Assembly (NCBI GenBank): GCA_964020085.1
Contig: OZ026600.1
Coordinates: 18,130,843-18,194,842 of the forward strand
From: Micromussa lordhowensis
Lineage: Eukaryota; Cnidaria; Anthozoa; Scleractinia; Lobophylliidae
Direction of reading: 5' to 3'
Length of the DNA: 64,000 nt
Shown here: positions 63,570-64,000 of the stretch, one piece after another
Layout of the letters: every line of letters begins with the position of its first letter
Numbering within the stretch: the first letter of the stretch is position 1
Position numbers and translations under genes: made by a program
Notes under the pieces: generated by a model
The model's database searches: none
What the model was told of the DNA's origin: nothing
The model's input: the letters and a program-made list of their open reading frames with translations, nothing else

Positions 63570-64000
63570 GATACCGGTGCGATGCTCTACCAACTGAGCT
63601 ATGAAGCCACACATTGGGAGCGAGGTCAATTTATTGAGTTCATATCTTCTTCTTTGCAATTGCTTAAGGTGGCTGAACACAGTTTTTGATACCTGTGTTT
63701 CATTCACCTTTTTCTCTAAAACCCCTGATCCTGTGATCACCAAAAATGACAGCAAGGAAGTTAACAACACAAACTTAAAGTTTTTGATAGTTAAGCTGAC
63801 GTGTGTCCTGTTGCCATGGAAACATGATTTAAAATAAACTGGCCTTTAAAATCGTTTTTGTTTATTTGCAGAAAATCTAGTCATTAGATTTTCTTTATAA
63901 TTTACATGCAGTAAGCTTGTAACAATACTCACAAAATAGCACTATTTTAATAACAATTTAACAAACAGATCTTTAATTATCCCTTGTTGAAGGTTCACTG
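63383..64000 (-). other. Intron at right edge, SINE-bearing
   Basis: It holds the S1 SINE at about 63438-63612. The remainder, to the edge of the window, shows no recognised exon. Confidence 0.65.
63438..63612 (-). mobile_element. SINE family S1, complete tRNA-like head
   Basis: On the minus strand, GGCTTCATAGCTCAGTTGG (A box) and GGTTCGAATCC (B box) lie in a 72-nt tRNA-like head with perfect 7-bp acceptor pairing. The body reads TTTTTCAGGCTTC and ATACTGCGATTATCA. The anticodon arm has a mismatch and C at position 33, so it is a SINE, not a tRNA gene. Confidence 0.78.

Noticed and set aside
63541..63612. tRNA gene
   Set aside because: A and B boxes and acceptor stem are good, but the anticodon arm mispairs, U33 is missing and a SINE body follows.

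Overview
This window looks like nuclear DNA of an anthozoan, most likely a stony coral. It has large phase-disciplined introns, several tRNA-derived SINEs, many foldback/MITE elements, and two extracellular modular-protein genes of a kind common in corals. All exon limits were read by eye from GT/AG consensus, domain similarity and unbroken reading phase. No transcript data were available. Both genes lie on the minus strand, so they read from right to left.

Gene A (about 63382 down to 44323) enters from beyond the right edge. Its 22 visible exons encode about 1483 residues: the C-terminal half of a CUB domain, FN3, a short Thr/Pro linker, NIDO, AMOP, VWD, a helical post-VWD segment, an Ig/cadherin-like beta domain, two EGF domains, five more EGF or calcium-binding EGF domains, a SEA-like juxtamembrane region with an RRKR motif, one membrane span and a 40-residue tail ending in TGA at 44323-44325. 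The NIDO-AMOP-VWD-EGF-TM order is that of MUC4-like mucins, and of the mucin-like protein I recall from the coral skeletal organic matrix.

Gene B (about 38071 down to 1047, continuing past the left edge) has a signal-peptide-like mini-exon, an SRCR domain, then CUB-FN3-FN3-CUB-FN3-FN3-CUB-FN3. Every CUB is split by a phase 2 intron and every domain boundary is phase 1. Gene A also begins in the window with a CUB half followed by FN3, so the two are probably tandem paralogs.

The most striking object is a 21.8 kb satellite array (13231-35018) filling the 22.6 kb intron that splits the first CUB of gene B. It has 12 near-identical units of 1724-1743 bp on the left and 1979-1983 bp on the right. 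Each unit is itself built of diverged internal copies. Each unit carries a kB-like site, IRF-element-like sites and CRE-like sites within a few tens of bases, repeated twelve times.

The introns also hold a 1.2 kb purine/pyrimidine minisatellite of 90-bp period, a three-level nested insertion (MITE in a SINE, second SINE in the MITE), TTAA-flanked MITEs, 9-bp-TSD foldbacks (one with 42-bp perfect arms), and several dispersed inverted-repeat families. I see no credible plus-strand protein gene, rRNA, CRISPR or functional tRNA gene.
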